Of a DNA stretch of 64,000 nucleotides, positions 31,811 to 42,897 are shown one piece after another (within the stretch, counting starts at the first letter, position 1; every line of letters starts with the position of its first letter). The notes beneath the pieces were generated by a model that had not been told where the DNA came from, ran no database searches, and saw only the letters and a list, made by a program, of their open reading frames with translations. The DNA comes from Roridomyces roridus (Eukaryota > Basidiomycota > Agaricomycetes > Agaricales > Mycenaceae): positions 1 to 64,000 of the forward strand of contig JARKIF010000002.1 of the NCBI GenBank assembly GCA_029378245.1, read 5' to 3'. A program made the position numbers and the translations under genes.

Positions 31811-33362
31811 CTATGAGGTCGTCTGTCATGCGAGAGCGAGAGCGAGAGACTGGAGGAAAGAAGGCTGGAGCATTGTGGGTGCCCGACCGAGGAAATAATT
31901 TTGATCCGAGGTCTCGGAACAATCTTTGCTTTCAACTTTCATCTGCACTATGTAGTGACTCGCCCTTCAGCGAGCACCTGCTCTGCTCGAAATCAAATTG
32001 GTCGCCCTGGTGTATCTTGCTTGCTTTCAGGACCCTGTGCCACAGCACTTGCTCATTGTCTCTTGCTTGCTATCAGGAAGTTGTAACGATTCCACAGTTG
32101 ATATCAGACATTGTTATCAAATTTGATCGCGGCTAATTACGGCAGCAAATGAAGTGCCGATGTGCCGCTGAGCGACAAAACATCACAAGTCCCGTACTGT
32201 GCAAAGGAGCGTCGGTCCTGCAGTAGAGTAGGCTAATCACACTGGGCGAGTATTCTATAACATTTTCTACACTACACAAACAGGGTGGGAGGTCTATACA
32301 AGCGGAGAGAGATAGATAGGATGGAACGGGAGGGATTTGACATGATTGCCGATGGGCAGCAGCGGTGCGTCGCACGGGCTGACGACCCAGAATGACTGGC
32401 AACGGGCCAGGGCGTGTCCGGCGGGGATATCGGGGAGGGAGGGGGGGTTTTGCAGTGTCTCAGCGCCAGCGAAGGCCACCAGAGAAAGAATAGGGGAGGA
32501 AAGCACTCACCGTCGCGCGGCACGCCTCGATACCACCCAGCGTTCTCCCAGCTCATGAGCCCTTCCAACGCATAGAGTCGACATGGATCGCATGAAGGTG
32601 CTATGTAGTGCAGGTTACACGGGCGAGCATCGAGAAGGGCATGAAAGCCGCACCTAGCGTCACCGCTTGCGAGCTGCCAAGCTCATGTCGGACAGCCGCT
32701 TTCAAAGGCAGTGAGTACTGAGAAGGCGGACAGCCGAGCGGTGACAGTGAAGCGGGGGTGGTGAGGGGAAGAGGAAAAGGGAATCGCGCTGTTGTCCGTT
32801 GTTGTGCTTGACGGCGCTTGTCGGCACCCCTGATTGTAATCAACAGCTGCCGTGTGCACCGGGATCAATTCTGCTCGATTGCATTTGATATCAACTGCGG
32901 AAATGCAAAAGTGCTATCAGGACTCTGTGCCAAGTTCCAACTCTGTGCGCTATATTACTCGTACATGTGGAGAAACGCTCTCAATTCGCCGTTTGGGCTG
33001 TTCCACTCCTCAACAGCCAGTTGCAACGGACGGCGTAAACGCCTCAATTTAAAATTATCCGCAGCGACTGCGTGATAAATAGCAGTCTGCAAGATTATCC
33101 GTTTTACCGACGAACACCTAGAACCGAGGCGTAAATTGCCTCGTCAGATCTTCAGTTCCCTTTACACGGCCTCCTCCCCGGCTAAACTCGCAGACTGAAA
33201 AGGGCTTTCAAGTTCAATATTATCCGTTTTACCGACATCTTTGATGCTCGACTGAATGGCCCCATCTATCTGCACAGCGTGTCTCCCAAATATACAACTG
33301 CTGCTGATGTCATTGCAACTAATGCATCCAAGTCGCTATGTCCGTTTTTCCGCAACCGTTCG
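31811..33362. other. Intergenic with a minor repeat and an unassigned ORF
   Basis: It contains a GCGAGA microsatellite (about 31828-31850) and a direct repeat TTATCCGTTTTACCGAC (about 33098 and 33220). On the minus strand a stop-free run from about 32700 to 32490 (CDPCRLYALEGLMSWENAGW) ends in a GTGAGT donor. It could be an exon of an unrecognised gene, but no start or partner exon was established. Confidence 0.35.
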
Positions 33363-33369
33363 TATAAAG
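33363..33369 (+). promoter_or_regulatory. TATA box of the cupin gene
   Basis: TATAAAG lies 74-80 bp upstream of the ATG at 33443. Confidence 0.4.
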
Positions 33370-33442
33370 GTCGCCAACAAGAACACTTGGCTTCAAAGCA
33401 AATCAGACTTCCCCTCACAAATCAACCCAACTTCTCGTTGAA

Positions 33443-33958
33443 ATGTCCTCCACCAACTCTCAGCTCCCCGACGCCCGCCTTGTCGTCACCGGGCACACCG
33501 CCGACGGCACCTCCGTCTTCACATACGACGATACCCGCACGCCCTTCTTCCCATTCGGCCCCGCGGGCAGCTCCTTCACTACATTCCACGCGAGCTCGAC
33601 CGTACCCGTTTCCAACACCGCGCCATTCCCCGAGCTCGGGACGACCCTCCCGCGCCCCCCGCCCGAGGGCGTCATTTTCTGCATCACCGATATCCGCGCT
33701 GGATCGCGCGCGCCCATGCATCGTACCCTCAGTATCGACTACACTGTCATCCTCTCGGGCGAGATTGTCTGCATCCTCGATAGCGGAGAGGAGAAGACCG
33801 TCAAGGCTGGAGAGTTTATCGTGCAACGGGGCACGAACCATGCGTGGCACAACCGCTCGGAGGAGACCTGCCGTATGTTGGGAGTCATGGTCGGGGCGGA
33901 GAAAATTGTCTTGGATGGCAAGGTGTTTGAGGAGACGGTGATCAAGAAGCCAGAGTAG
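33443..33958 (+). CDS. Cupin-domain protein
   Basis: A single exon of 171 aa. The C-terminal half is a cupin_2 barrel: GSRAPMHRTLSIDYTVILSG (motif 1 region), then EEKTVKAGEFIVQRGTNHAW (motif 2 region with the second His). Visible ligand candidates are His in PMHRT, Asp in IDYT and His in TNHAW. The N-terminal half (about 1-75) is a compact lead segment with TPFFPFGPAGSSFTTFH. Related fungal proteins are small single-domain cupins of unassigned or hydrolase/oxygenase-like function, and a metal site is inferred. There is no signal peptide, so it is probably cytosolic. No intron is needed. It stands alone between repeat-rich DNA and an F-box pseudogene. Confidence 0.85.
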   Translation: MSSTNSQLPDARLVVTGHTADGTSVFTYDDTRTPFFPFGPAGSSFTTFHASSTVPVSNTAPFPELGTTLPRPPPEGVIFCITDIRAGSRAPMHRTLSIDYTVILSGEIVCILDSGEEKTVKAGEFIVQRGTNHAWHNRSEETCRMLGVMVGAEKIVLDGKVFEETVIKKPE

Positions 33959-35791
33959 GAGGAGAGACAATTCGAACTTTTAGTATCCCAGACACTTGTT
34001 TTCGAGGGCTCCACCTCGCATGCTATGTACATATTTGCTGAGTTATCATGAGTTTCTTCGGTTCCTGAGATGAGTAAAGTAAACGCAAGGTGATTATGAA
34101 ATTTCAGCATACATTTCACGAGTGTCTCAGACTAGGTACCAATTCCTCCCCTGCAAAAGTACCTAGGGAGATTGGTTCAAGTCTAAGCATACATGGTTGA
34201 ATGTTCATTATTCACCGACTTTGACTCGCCAACGCCTCAATCCCAACCTCCCCACCGAGTTTGCGACTTCATCACTGGCAGACCCGTCCACGCATTCGCT
34301 CCCGATCGCTCTCTAACTCTTCCCTGGCTCGGAAAAATCAAAGCGACTTGTACCCCGTGAGAGTGAATCTCTTGAATCTCTTCGGGCGAAACTAATTCCC
34401 CGTCCTGCGGTACCCCCCAAGTCATCTCCAAACGCTGAAAACCAGAGTCGAGTCCTATGCGCCGGCGAATAAATGCGCCGATTGTCTCTTTCGACACAGA
34501 GTGGCAGTCGTTCATCTCAAGCTCCTGCAACCTGGGGCACACCGTCGATTCGGACTCCCCGGGTGTGAGAAGAACAAGAAGACGCTCGAGGTCGCACGAG
34601 CCCGAGTCTTCGTCGTCAAATATTAGGGTCCAATGCCAATTGTTGCTATTCGAGACCGTGAGCTTGGTGAGAAGGGGAAGGGAGCGAAGAGTTTCGAGAA
34701 TTGTTGGCTCAGCCAAGGATCGGAGATGGACGAGAAGGTTGTCGAGGAGGGGCAAATTTCCGATTGCAAAAAGTAAGGAGTGATTTTCCAAGCTGGAACT
34801 TGAAACCGACGGTATATGCAGTTGGCGCAGCTCTGGTGTCACCAACCTTTGCAAAAGCTGGCCGATGGTCTGCAAGTCCAACACACGAGGCTCGAATATG
34901 ATAAAGGATTTGAGGAAAGGCAACGAAATGGTTTTTGACACGAATGTGTCATGATCCCAGTCGAGGTTGTTGTTGCCTGGGAATGCGAGCGACACGAGTC
35001 GTGGACATTGCCGAAGCAACTTCAAAACATTGCTAGGCGACAATCCCGAAGAGTTGATCACATTTGCCGAGGAATTGAGAGATATGTGGGCGATGTTATT
35101 CCAGCGGAATGGTAAATCCAGGAAAAAAGTCATCAAGGTCCTCCGGACCCTTGGAATGGAGGTGCACCGTACGCAAACTTGGAGCAGAAAGAAGTGGGAA
35201 TTGGCGGAGAATCTCGACTCGTGCCACAACTTTGATGGACTCCAAGAGCGGTGTATGCACATTAGCAAACGCAGAGAGCATGTCCATCGTCAGATCTCTG
35301 AATTCGACTTTTCCCCATTGACCTGGAGATTCGATGAGGCTGCCGAATCGCGAAGCGAATGAGCTGCCTAGACCGGCTATCAACAGACAGACGGGGAGCG
35401 CCCCCGAGAGTTGTAGCCAATGTCGGAGAGCGAGAGAGCGCTCCACTGGGTCGCTCATGATGAAGTCCATGGGAATGTGAATTGAAGCCCAGAGTCTGGG
35501 CGTCGAGACACGCACTGCAGATTCGGGATAGAAGCAGTGGCGCCTCCTGAGCGCTCATGACGGCGTTCCGGTGGGCTGGCAGACAAGCCACGAAAATCTC
35601 GCGGACAATATCGACAGGGAGCCGGCGAGGATAAGAGACGAGGGCGGTGTGAGAGTCGACATATGTCTGGAGCTTCAAATGCGCTCGTTGAGCAATTCCA
35701 GCTGGACGATACGGGGTGCGAGATCCGCGCAAATCTGTTCGAGCTCGGCGTCGGATGGAACGAAGCTGGTGTGAAGCTGGGCCTCGAAGGG

Positions 35792-35797
35792 TGAATT
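35792..35797. repeat. Target-site duplication, left copy
   Basis: TGAATT, identical to 37428-37433, flanks the 1630-bp element. Joining the flanks restores the family reading MTDLNSPFEAQ. Confidence 0.85.
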
Positions 35798-37427
35798 TAT
35801 GGAAAGCCAGAGCACCACGCTCGTTTGATCGCCGTCGGCTACCCAATCAGGCAGCTGGACCCAGGATACTCCGGCCGACGATCGTTACGACAGACACCGC
35901 TTGTTGTCTCAACATGTGTCTCCCTTGCTCGTTCGGAGTCGCTCCTCCGTCGGCCCTCGGGTCTCTGATTAGGGCGAGTGGAAGTGGAATTTTAATCCAG
36001 AGTCGAGTCTTTCTTGGCAGCGACTCTCCCCCGCGTCGGCGTCTCGACTGGAACTTTCCTGTCGAGGGAATACCGAAGGTGAGTCCATTACATGATGTCG
36101 CCTTTTGTCTGGTAATTTCCAGACACTGGTCGGTCTGGCAGACTCTGTGCGTCCGCAGATTGGACAGACCGTGCGGTATAGTATACCTGGCATTCTGTGG
36201 CTCAATGGATTGGATGCGACAATCTCGTACACTCATTGGTTTGCTTCACATTGATTTTCTCCGTCGGAATTATCGGTCTGTTCATGTCTTCTGTGTGCGA
36301 TCCCGACTGAGTATAGCTGCAGGTCTAATTGCGTCTGGAATTACGTGCGCGCGTTCTGTGAATCGCGCTTCCATTCACCCTCACGCCTAATGGGTTGTTT
36401 GGAAGGAAACTTCTGCCGTGGGGTACAGTACCTCTTGCCAGCGTCTCCTTGTTCCTGCCGCTTTCTTTCATCGAGTCTATGACCTCCGTGTAGGTCATAT
36501 TTCTGTCCACAATATCGTTCGTCACTTACGTCGACACCGGATGTAGGTTCAAGTGAAGCTATGCGATCTACTCAAGTATGTCTTCAATCTTGAATAGATT
36601 GGTTACGTGGCTCCTCTCTCTCCTTTAACTGACCGTCTCGTTCCTTGAGTCTGGGATTGCCGGGTGTTATGGTTGCCGTTGTACTTGCCTCGGAACGTCG
36701 TCATTTCCTTTCATTTCCTGGATTGAGTGATGCAAAGTTTGCTCCCCGCACTCTGGACGAATCGTTCGTGGAAGCCAGGTTTCACTTGAAGCTGCGTCGT
36801 TCTGCTTGGCCTCATCCACTCAGCTCTTCCCTCGTTATTCGGTAATTGTACTTAATCCTTCGCCCTCTTGTTGGATTTGTGAGTTGGTTCACGGTGATTC
36901 CAGCTATCTACTGACCTTGAATCCGTGTAGAGCCCTGAATAATACTTCTTTGTTCACTCTGCCCGTCTGCTGTACCCACGGACCTGTTCAAACGCAGTCC
37001 TGGCCTTGGTACATCCCGGCGCGCTGAGCATCGATTCACTCGTGGAGTTGCTAAATTGTGCTGCACGGTGGACTTGAATTCCAGCATACCTACTCCTCGA
37101 GTTGGCGCGTTTGTTTCAGACTTGACCATCCTGCCTGCAACAGCGCTCGACATCATTCAGACAGGTATATATTATGCACTCTATAAATGTAAATAATCTC
37201 ACCCAGACGTTCCGTTTCATGAGCTTGTTCGTCGCTCGACGCGGTTCAAATTCGCGATTGCTGGGTATTTTGAGCGCCCGAGCTTCGATTTTATTCGTCC
37301 AACAGGCGAATGACAACTACTTAAACGACAAGCAGGGTGTGATACGTCGATCGAGGTATCCTGGGTCCGACTGCCTGATTGGGTAGCCGACGGCGATCAA
37401 ACGAGCGTGGTGCTCTGGCTTTCCATA
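35798..37427. mobile_element. 1630-bp non-autonomous DNA transposon with ~73-bp TIRs
   Basis: The left end TATGGAAAGCCAGAGCACCA and the complement of the right end are identical for the first 57 bases; pairing continues with two mismatches to about 73. The element lies inside codon 6 of an F-box gene and is bounded by the 6-bp duplication TGAATT. The interior has only short unconnected ORFs and no transposase motif. A 6-bp duplication with long TIRs does not fit hAT (8 bp), Tc1/mariner (TA) or MULE (9-11 bp). The superfamily is therefore open. Confidence 0.9.
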
Positions 37428-37433
37428 TGAATT
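37428..37433. repeat. Target-site duplication, right copy
   Basis: TGAATT, the partner of 35792-35797. Confidence 0.85.
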
Positions 37434-37445
37434 CAAGTCGGTCAT

Positions 37446-37746
37446 GGTGGTGAGAACCAACGTGATTTGATCGGAGTCTTCCCAAATTAGCCAGAGCGCC
37501 AAAGGCCAGAAAAAGAAAAATCGTCGCCTGCCATCGGGAGCATGAGATATGGAAGCAACAGGTGATGATAATGCATGGGACGTATGAGTGTATGTTACTG
37601 GGTCGCATGCCAGCATCTCTTGACATTATGAAGTTGCTCGAATTTGGGTCACCGCGAAAGAACTAGGGCTACAATTGGTCTAACTAGAGAATATTGTGAA
37701 GTAAATATGTAGTATGTACCGTCCGGAACTGGGAGAAAAGGAGGGA
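37446..37746 (-). other. Spacer between the F-box start and the OYE 3' end
   Basis: It carries the conserved F-box upstream block (GTGATTTGATCGGAGTCTTC, GCCAGAGCGCCAAAGGCC) with a degenerate CArG position at 37506. The rest resembles 47362-47836, the matching spacer of the second F-box/OYE pair. Confidence 0.6.
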
Positions 37747-39001
37747 TCAATGAGCCTCGACGACTGACGCGAAAGGATAGTCCGTATACCCCGCAGGGTC
37801 CGTGCTCCCCGGCGCGTAATAGAGCGCACGGTTCCCGACAGCCAAAGCAATCCCATGCAGGAGTCGGTAAGGGAGGTCGGGCTGCATAAGAATGGCGTCA
37901 GAGTCAAGTTTTATGATAGCTAGAGAAAAAAAACTCACGTTGGCGACGTACGGCCGGGCAAAGGCGATCAAGTCGCCTTTGTCCTCCGCAGTGGCAAGGG
38001 CAGTCTCACGGGTGTAGCCACCGGCGCTGATGAGAGGCCGGGAGCCCCAGATGTCGCGGATAAAATCGTTAGAATAGCCTTCTTTGACATCGACCGTAGC
38101 GGAGCCGTCCACACGAGGCTCGACAACGTGAAGGTAAGCCAGGTCAGGGTAGCGATCGCGCAGCTGGGTGACCAGGTGCGTGTATGTCGGTTTGGGGTCG
38201 TCAAAGTGCATATCTGGAGAAAGGTAAGCAACGATAGCAATACAGGATTGCGAGACTCACCAAGGTAAGTACCCCACGGGCTGATTCGGAACGCAGTCTT
38301 CTTCTGCCCGACTGCGTTGACGACAGCGTCCACGACTTCCAGTGGGAAGCGCACACGGTTCTCGATGGAGCCGCCGTACGCGTCAGTGCGGATGTTACTG
38401 CGGTCGTGGAGGAACTGGTCGAGGAGGTATCCATTAGCACCGTGGATCTCGACCCCGTCAAAGCCAGCCTTGTGGACCGCATTGGAGGCAGCGGTGGCGT
38501 AGAGCTGGACATATTCTTGGATTTCTTCGACAGAGAGTGGACGAGGAGCTTCAGTCGTGCCGGTAGGGATGTCAGAAGCAGAAACAAAGGGCAAGCCTTC
38601 AGCAGCCAGGACTGCGGGCTCAGCTGCTCGACCGAGAGCCCAGAGCTGCAGGTACATGTAAGACCCTTTGGCATGCACGGCGTCCGTCACCTATCCAGAT
38701 ATAAGAAAATATTTAAAGACGAATCAAGGAGTGGACGCACCTTCTTCCAAGCTGCTATTTGCTCATCTGACCAGATTCCCGGGGCGTTCGTGTATCCACC
38801 AGCACGCGCTGCGATGAAAGTAGCCTCCGAGATAAGGAGACTGCCCGATGTGCTGGCACGCTGGCCGTAGTATTCTGCAACATGCGGGAGAGGCGCGTGG
38901 TTGCCGTCGGCCCGGAACCTCGTCGTGGGTGCAAAGACTACCCGGTGAGCCAGCTCGATGTCACCGACGCGAGTAGATTGGAAGAGCTTTTGTGTCGACA
39001 T
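37747..39001 (-). CDS. Old Yellow Enzyme-family NADH:flavin oxidoreductase (copy A)
   Basis: Four exons (39001-38741, 38690-38261, 38213-37939, 37881-37747) give 366 aa, the usual OYE length. Landmarks are the N-terminal FMN-site strand (HRVVFAPTTRFRADGNH), TFIAARAGGY, the substrate-binding pair FDGVEIHGANGYLLDQFL (His and Asn of HGAN), the signature DRSNIRTDAYGGSIENRVRF, and the C-terminal FMN phosphate region (ISAGGYTRETA, GDLIAFARPYVAN). The enzyme binds FMN and reduces activated C=C bonds with NAD(P)H; the cellular substrate is unknown. It is cytosolic by absence of targeting signals. It has a near-identical paralogue at 47837. Introns are 47-56 nt. Confidence 0.92.
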
Positions 39002-39050
39002 TGGAGGTTGATTGGGATGAGATGGGTGCTCTCTGCGACATGCTGGGGGC

Positions 39051-39057
39051 TTTTATA
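39051..39057 (-). promoter_or_regulatory. TATA-like box of OYE copy A
   Basis: TATAAAA on the minus strand, 50-56 bp upstream of the ATG at 39001. The second copy has TATAAG at the equivalent place (about 49146-49151). Confidence 0.45.
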
Positions 39058-40045
39058 ACTTCTGGTAAGTGTCTTGTAATGCAAAGAACCAAGGACAACT
39101 CACTCAGCGAGGTGTATAAGTGCTGAGTGAGCCTCAGTCAGCGACGGCTGAATTTAGACGCGGTTTTCCCTAGAATCTGCCGGGCTGCAGATCTTGAGAC
39201 ATGAGGACTTCGCATACAATTCTAGTGCTGCCAGAGGAGGGAAACCGGCCAGGGCATTGAGTTTGAGGCCAGAGCACGATGGTGGAAGAGAGCAAGTCGA
39301 AATGATCCGCCATCACACCTGAGACGCGCTTGCTCTTGTCCACCATCTCCAACAGCTGCAATCCCGCAAGTGCGCGTTCCTTGTCGGGGTCCTCAAGCTC
39401 CATACATTTCCCAGTGTCATCAGGTCCGAGGACCATCAACGTGAAGATTCAAGACTCCTAGTCAGAATTTCCGAGAAATTCCGACGTGTCGAAACTGAGC
39501 GCAAGACCAGACCCGGAATTTCTCGGCTGGGACCACGCGGTCAATCCGGTTTCTACGAGCGGAGCTGTAGACGCTGCACGAGCCCGGGAGCACCTGCGTT
39601 GGGGAGGTCGTCAAAGTCATGATTCATCGGCAGGCAAGACACGAATGGTGCATCCAGATTCCAGAAGGCCCGTATATACGAAAATGCTTGAATAGTGTTC
39701 ATCCTATCCATCCGCCCTCGCACCCCCGTAGTTTTCGACCATCGTCGATTGCTCTAACCTCCACGCCATCCACAAATCCTCCCCAGCACAGTCGACCCCT
39801 CATGATCGTCAGAAGCTCCCCGAAGGCACCTAAGAGATGGCAGGCACTCTCGAGAAGAAGATCCCCGAGCGTGGACTAGATCAACTCGGCAGCTCGGGAG
39901 GTGACGAGCAGTTGCATGGGCTCGAGCTGTCGAAGGTTAAGGACTCTGATGGCCACCAACTGATGGCAGCCTGCATGGACGTCGGAAGGAGAAAGAAAGG
40001 GCATTTGAGTACGTAACACAAGAAATGGGACTCGAATTAGCCACA
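39058..40045. other. Intergenic; OYE 5' flank then unique sequence
   Basis: 39058-39320 is shared with 49150-49415 (GTGTCTTGTAATGCA, AACCAAGGACAACTCACTCA, GAGTGAGCCT). The remainder up to the transporter stop at 40046 shows no gene. Confidence 0.5.
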
Positions 40046-42380
40046 TCACACCTCAGATTTCTCATCCACCTCGCCGATATTATGCGTCTTCTTCGTCTCG
40101 AGCGCGTGCGGAATAATCTGGTCGCCGAACACCGCGTCCTGAACGAGGAACTCCAATTAATAGCAATTTGAATGGCTAGTTTAATGCAAGACCTCACCAT
40201 CTCTTCCAGACTCTTTCCTTTCGTTTCAGGGAAGCTGCGGAAATCAATCGTCTGCGGAAACGTTGAAATGAAGTAGATACGCACAAGAAGAGCACCACCA
40301 GCGCGTTGACTAGGTTCGTCAAAACAAAGAGGATGTAGAACCTCCATGAAATTCGAGCCATGCCAATAGGTGCGACTTGTGATATCAAGACGTTACATGC
40401 CCCTTTGGTTTCGTGGAATCAATGAACTTCGACGGAAGATAAAGAAGCTTACAGTTGGCACATGTGCAAACCGCGGTGCCTTGAGCACGGATGCGCATCG
40501 GGAAGCTGTAGAAAGTTGTCAGATTTGAATATGTAGAATAAAATGAATCGGACTTACATCTCACTCTGATACACCCACGACACAGGACCAAAGCTCGTAC
40601 TGAAGAACAAAGCCGAGAAGATCTGCGAATAGTACAATCAGCCTCTCTTTCTTGTAAAAAACTTAAAACGCACAATGATAAACGCAACCCCAGCCGTCTG
40701 CGCCGCAGTATTATGCGAATCCACCCCGCCCCACTTGGCATTGATCGCAGCCTCAACTGCGAGCGAAACTGCCATACCCACCGCGCCAACCACCAACGGC
40801 GGCTTCCTCCCTATGCGATCCAGGAAGAAGAATATGAAGATGATGGTAGTGATGGCGCCGAGTGCGCCGTTGATGCCTGTGATCATGAGTATTTTGTGAC
40901 CGCTGAGGCCGAGGGCAGCGTATACTGCGCGTTGGTGGTGAGGGGAATTTCGGGAGGCAGAGGAGGAGGGACGCACGCGTGGGCTGGAAGTATGACGAGA
41001 CGTTGATACCCGTGAATTGGGTGCAGATCTGAATGCCCATTCCAGTGAGTGTACGTCGGAGCATGGGAGGTGTGGACCACAGATCGGAGAATCTCGTCGA
41101 ATAGTTCTCCTTCTCGTACCGAATTTGCTCAAGCCTTTTGTGACATCAGAGCCGAAATGGGTCGAGCCAGAGAGCCACATACATCTCAGCAAACTCGAGT
41201 TCAATAAACTCCTTGTTCGTATTGTTCCCGTGGAGCCGCTGGACCACAACGCGAGCTTCGTCGATCCTACCCTGGTCCACCAACCATCGGGGCGAGAACG
41301 GAAGGACGAACATTCTGGAGTTCGTGAGTTGCATGACGAGGGAACTCAAAGACAAACACACCCAAGGAAGAGCATCAACGCAGGGACAATCTGCACTCCG
41401 AGGGGAACGCGCCACTGTGCTTGACCTTGGATGAATTGGGCACCGTATCCAATCCCTGCCTCTCGTTCAGCTGCGGGAACTCTGGGAGATAAAGGACGTA
41501 CAGTTGGCTACCAAGAAGCCAATGCTAATCATAACTTGGAGGGATGAGCGGATGAGAAACTCGAATGAATCCGACACTCACACTGCGTCAACCCCGTCAA
41601 AAATCCACGCATATGAGGCGGGGAGATCTCGCTCTGATATAACGGGACCACTAAACGAGATCAGGCTCACACAATCCGGGCGTCAAAACCACTCACCCAT
41701 ACTCAAGCTACTCATATTTCAGATCCTGTGCCGCAGCAAAGAATGCGAAATTAAAGACGCACCACCCGATAGCCCATCCCGCAATCAACCGGCCCACAAT
41801 CAAATACGACACGTTCCTGGCCCCAGCTTGCAACGCACATCCCAGCATTGCTACGAGCGCGCCGAGTTGAATCGTCCGTTTACGACCAATGTGCGAGGCG
41901 AGCCATCCAGCTGCGGCGGCGCCGAAGAAGCCTGTTGTGAGTGACGTGAGGAATTATTCATGACAGGGACCATGCAGAGAGACGTACATCCTCCGGCGAA
42001 CTGATAACCTCGACTACTGAGTTTGAAGACGAAGGAGAGGCCAGGCGAACGCACCGTGGAGACAATAGCACCGACAATGTTAGGTCCAGGGAAGCCAAAG
42101 TAGGATTGGAAGTGGTTGAATTGCTGGGAGACGACAGAGCCGATGATACCGGAGTCGCTGGAAGGAGGCGTTCTTTAGTGGATGTCCGATGCGACAGGAA
42201 GGCTAGGGACGTACTAGCCTGAAGCGACGGTGAGGACATGGGATGATTTCAAGACCGCAAGACTCACCAAATAGGAACCTTGGAGCCGTATGAACGTTGG
42301 AATACATACTACAGGCGAAGGACCACTCACGAGCCGAGCGCAGAGAAGAGGGCGACCGAGAAGTTGTAGAAGAGGCCCAT
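40046..42380 (-). CDS. MFS sugar transporter (SP family), intron-rich
   Basis: The ATG at 42378-42380 begins MGLFYNFSVALFSALGS. Phase-consistent splicing of about 15 introns restores an uninterrupted protein of about 500 aa with 12 predicted helices. Landmarks in order are FLFGYDSGIIGS (helix 1), GRKRT after helix 2, VPLYQSEISPPHMRG, PFSPRWLVDQGR, GINVSSYFQPTLYAALG, DRIGRKP, WVYQSEIFPMRIRAQG and the end motif FPETKGKSLEEMDAVFGD. The first exons are 42380-42331, 42278-42268 (11 nt), 42218-42215 (4 nt), 42157-42055 and 42000-41988 (13 nt), and another exon is 14 nt (41710-41697). It should import a hexose-like sugar across the plasma membrane; the substrate is unknown. Stop at 40046-40048. Confidence 0.85.
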
Positions 42381-42897
42381 GGTACCTTCAGACGGAAGAG
42401 CGGCGTCAAGATGCCAGCTATGCACCCTCCTTTATGTGGGCTTTCGTGGGACTCGAGTGTAGCCGCTTCGGGCAGAGTCAGGTGGGTGGACTATTGAATA
42501 TCGGGAAGCAGGCGGGCGAATCACGCGAGCGGTCGCGGGCTTCTTGGTGGCGTTTGAGCTGCGTCCAGTTGAATGGAGTATTTTGGGAGACGTAAGAGTT
42601 GCGTCTACAGGTTGAGATCCGGGCCTAGGGAAGAGGGCGGGAGTCAGGGTATTTCCCGCGGACCCAGGAGGACCTCGGACCCTGGGTGTTGCGGGTACAT
42701 GCAAGCATGTGCAGCAGTGGGCGAGGAGCGTGGTGCATGTCAGGTAGGAGGAGGAGGAGGAGATTGGGGGGAGAAGAAGACAAGCGGACAGAGCGTGAGA
42801 ATAGATCAACTTTCGTAAGCGTTCGGCAGATGGTTGCCGATTCCGCGTTCAAACTGTAATTTTGCTTCAATTTTAAAAAGAAATACTGAGAGCCGTT
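42381..42897. other. Intergenic promoter region of the transporter
   Basis: 5' flank of the transporter and 3' flank of the PhyH gene. It has a GGAGGA-rich stretch near 42745-42770 and no gene. Confidence 0.45.

Larger units (their letters stand above)
34237..37445 (-). pseudogene. F-box-like/LRR gene split by a TIR element, with frameshifts
   Basis: The ATG at 37443-37445 starts MTDLNS, and the next codon is interrupted by the 1630-bp element 35798-37427. Coding resumes at 35797 as NSPFEAQLHTSFVPSD. A deletion after LLNERI removes the coiled-coil centre and shifts frame. Another after RICSA removes WRAIA and shifts frame. A one-base expansion of a T tract (35123-35128 on the plus strand) shifts frame before RWNNIAHISLNSS. 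The remaining LRR part (34237-35100) is open and ends NAWTGLPVMKSQTRWGGWD. The closest paralogue is 52162-53777. It cannot make a full product. Confidence 0.9.

Noticed and set aside
35798..37427. Idea that the insertion is a solo LTR
   Set aside because: The ends are inverted, not TG..CA direct-type LTR ends, and pair over 57 perfect bases.
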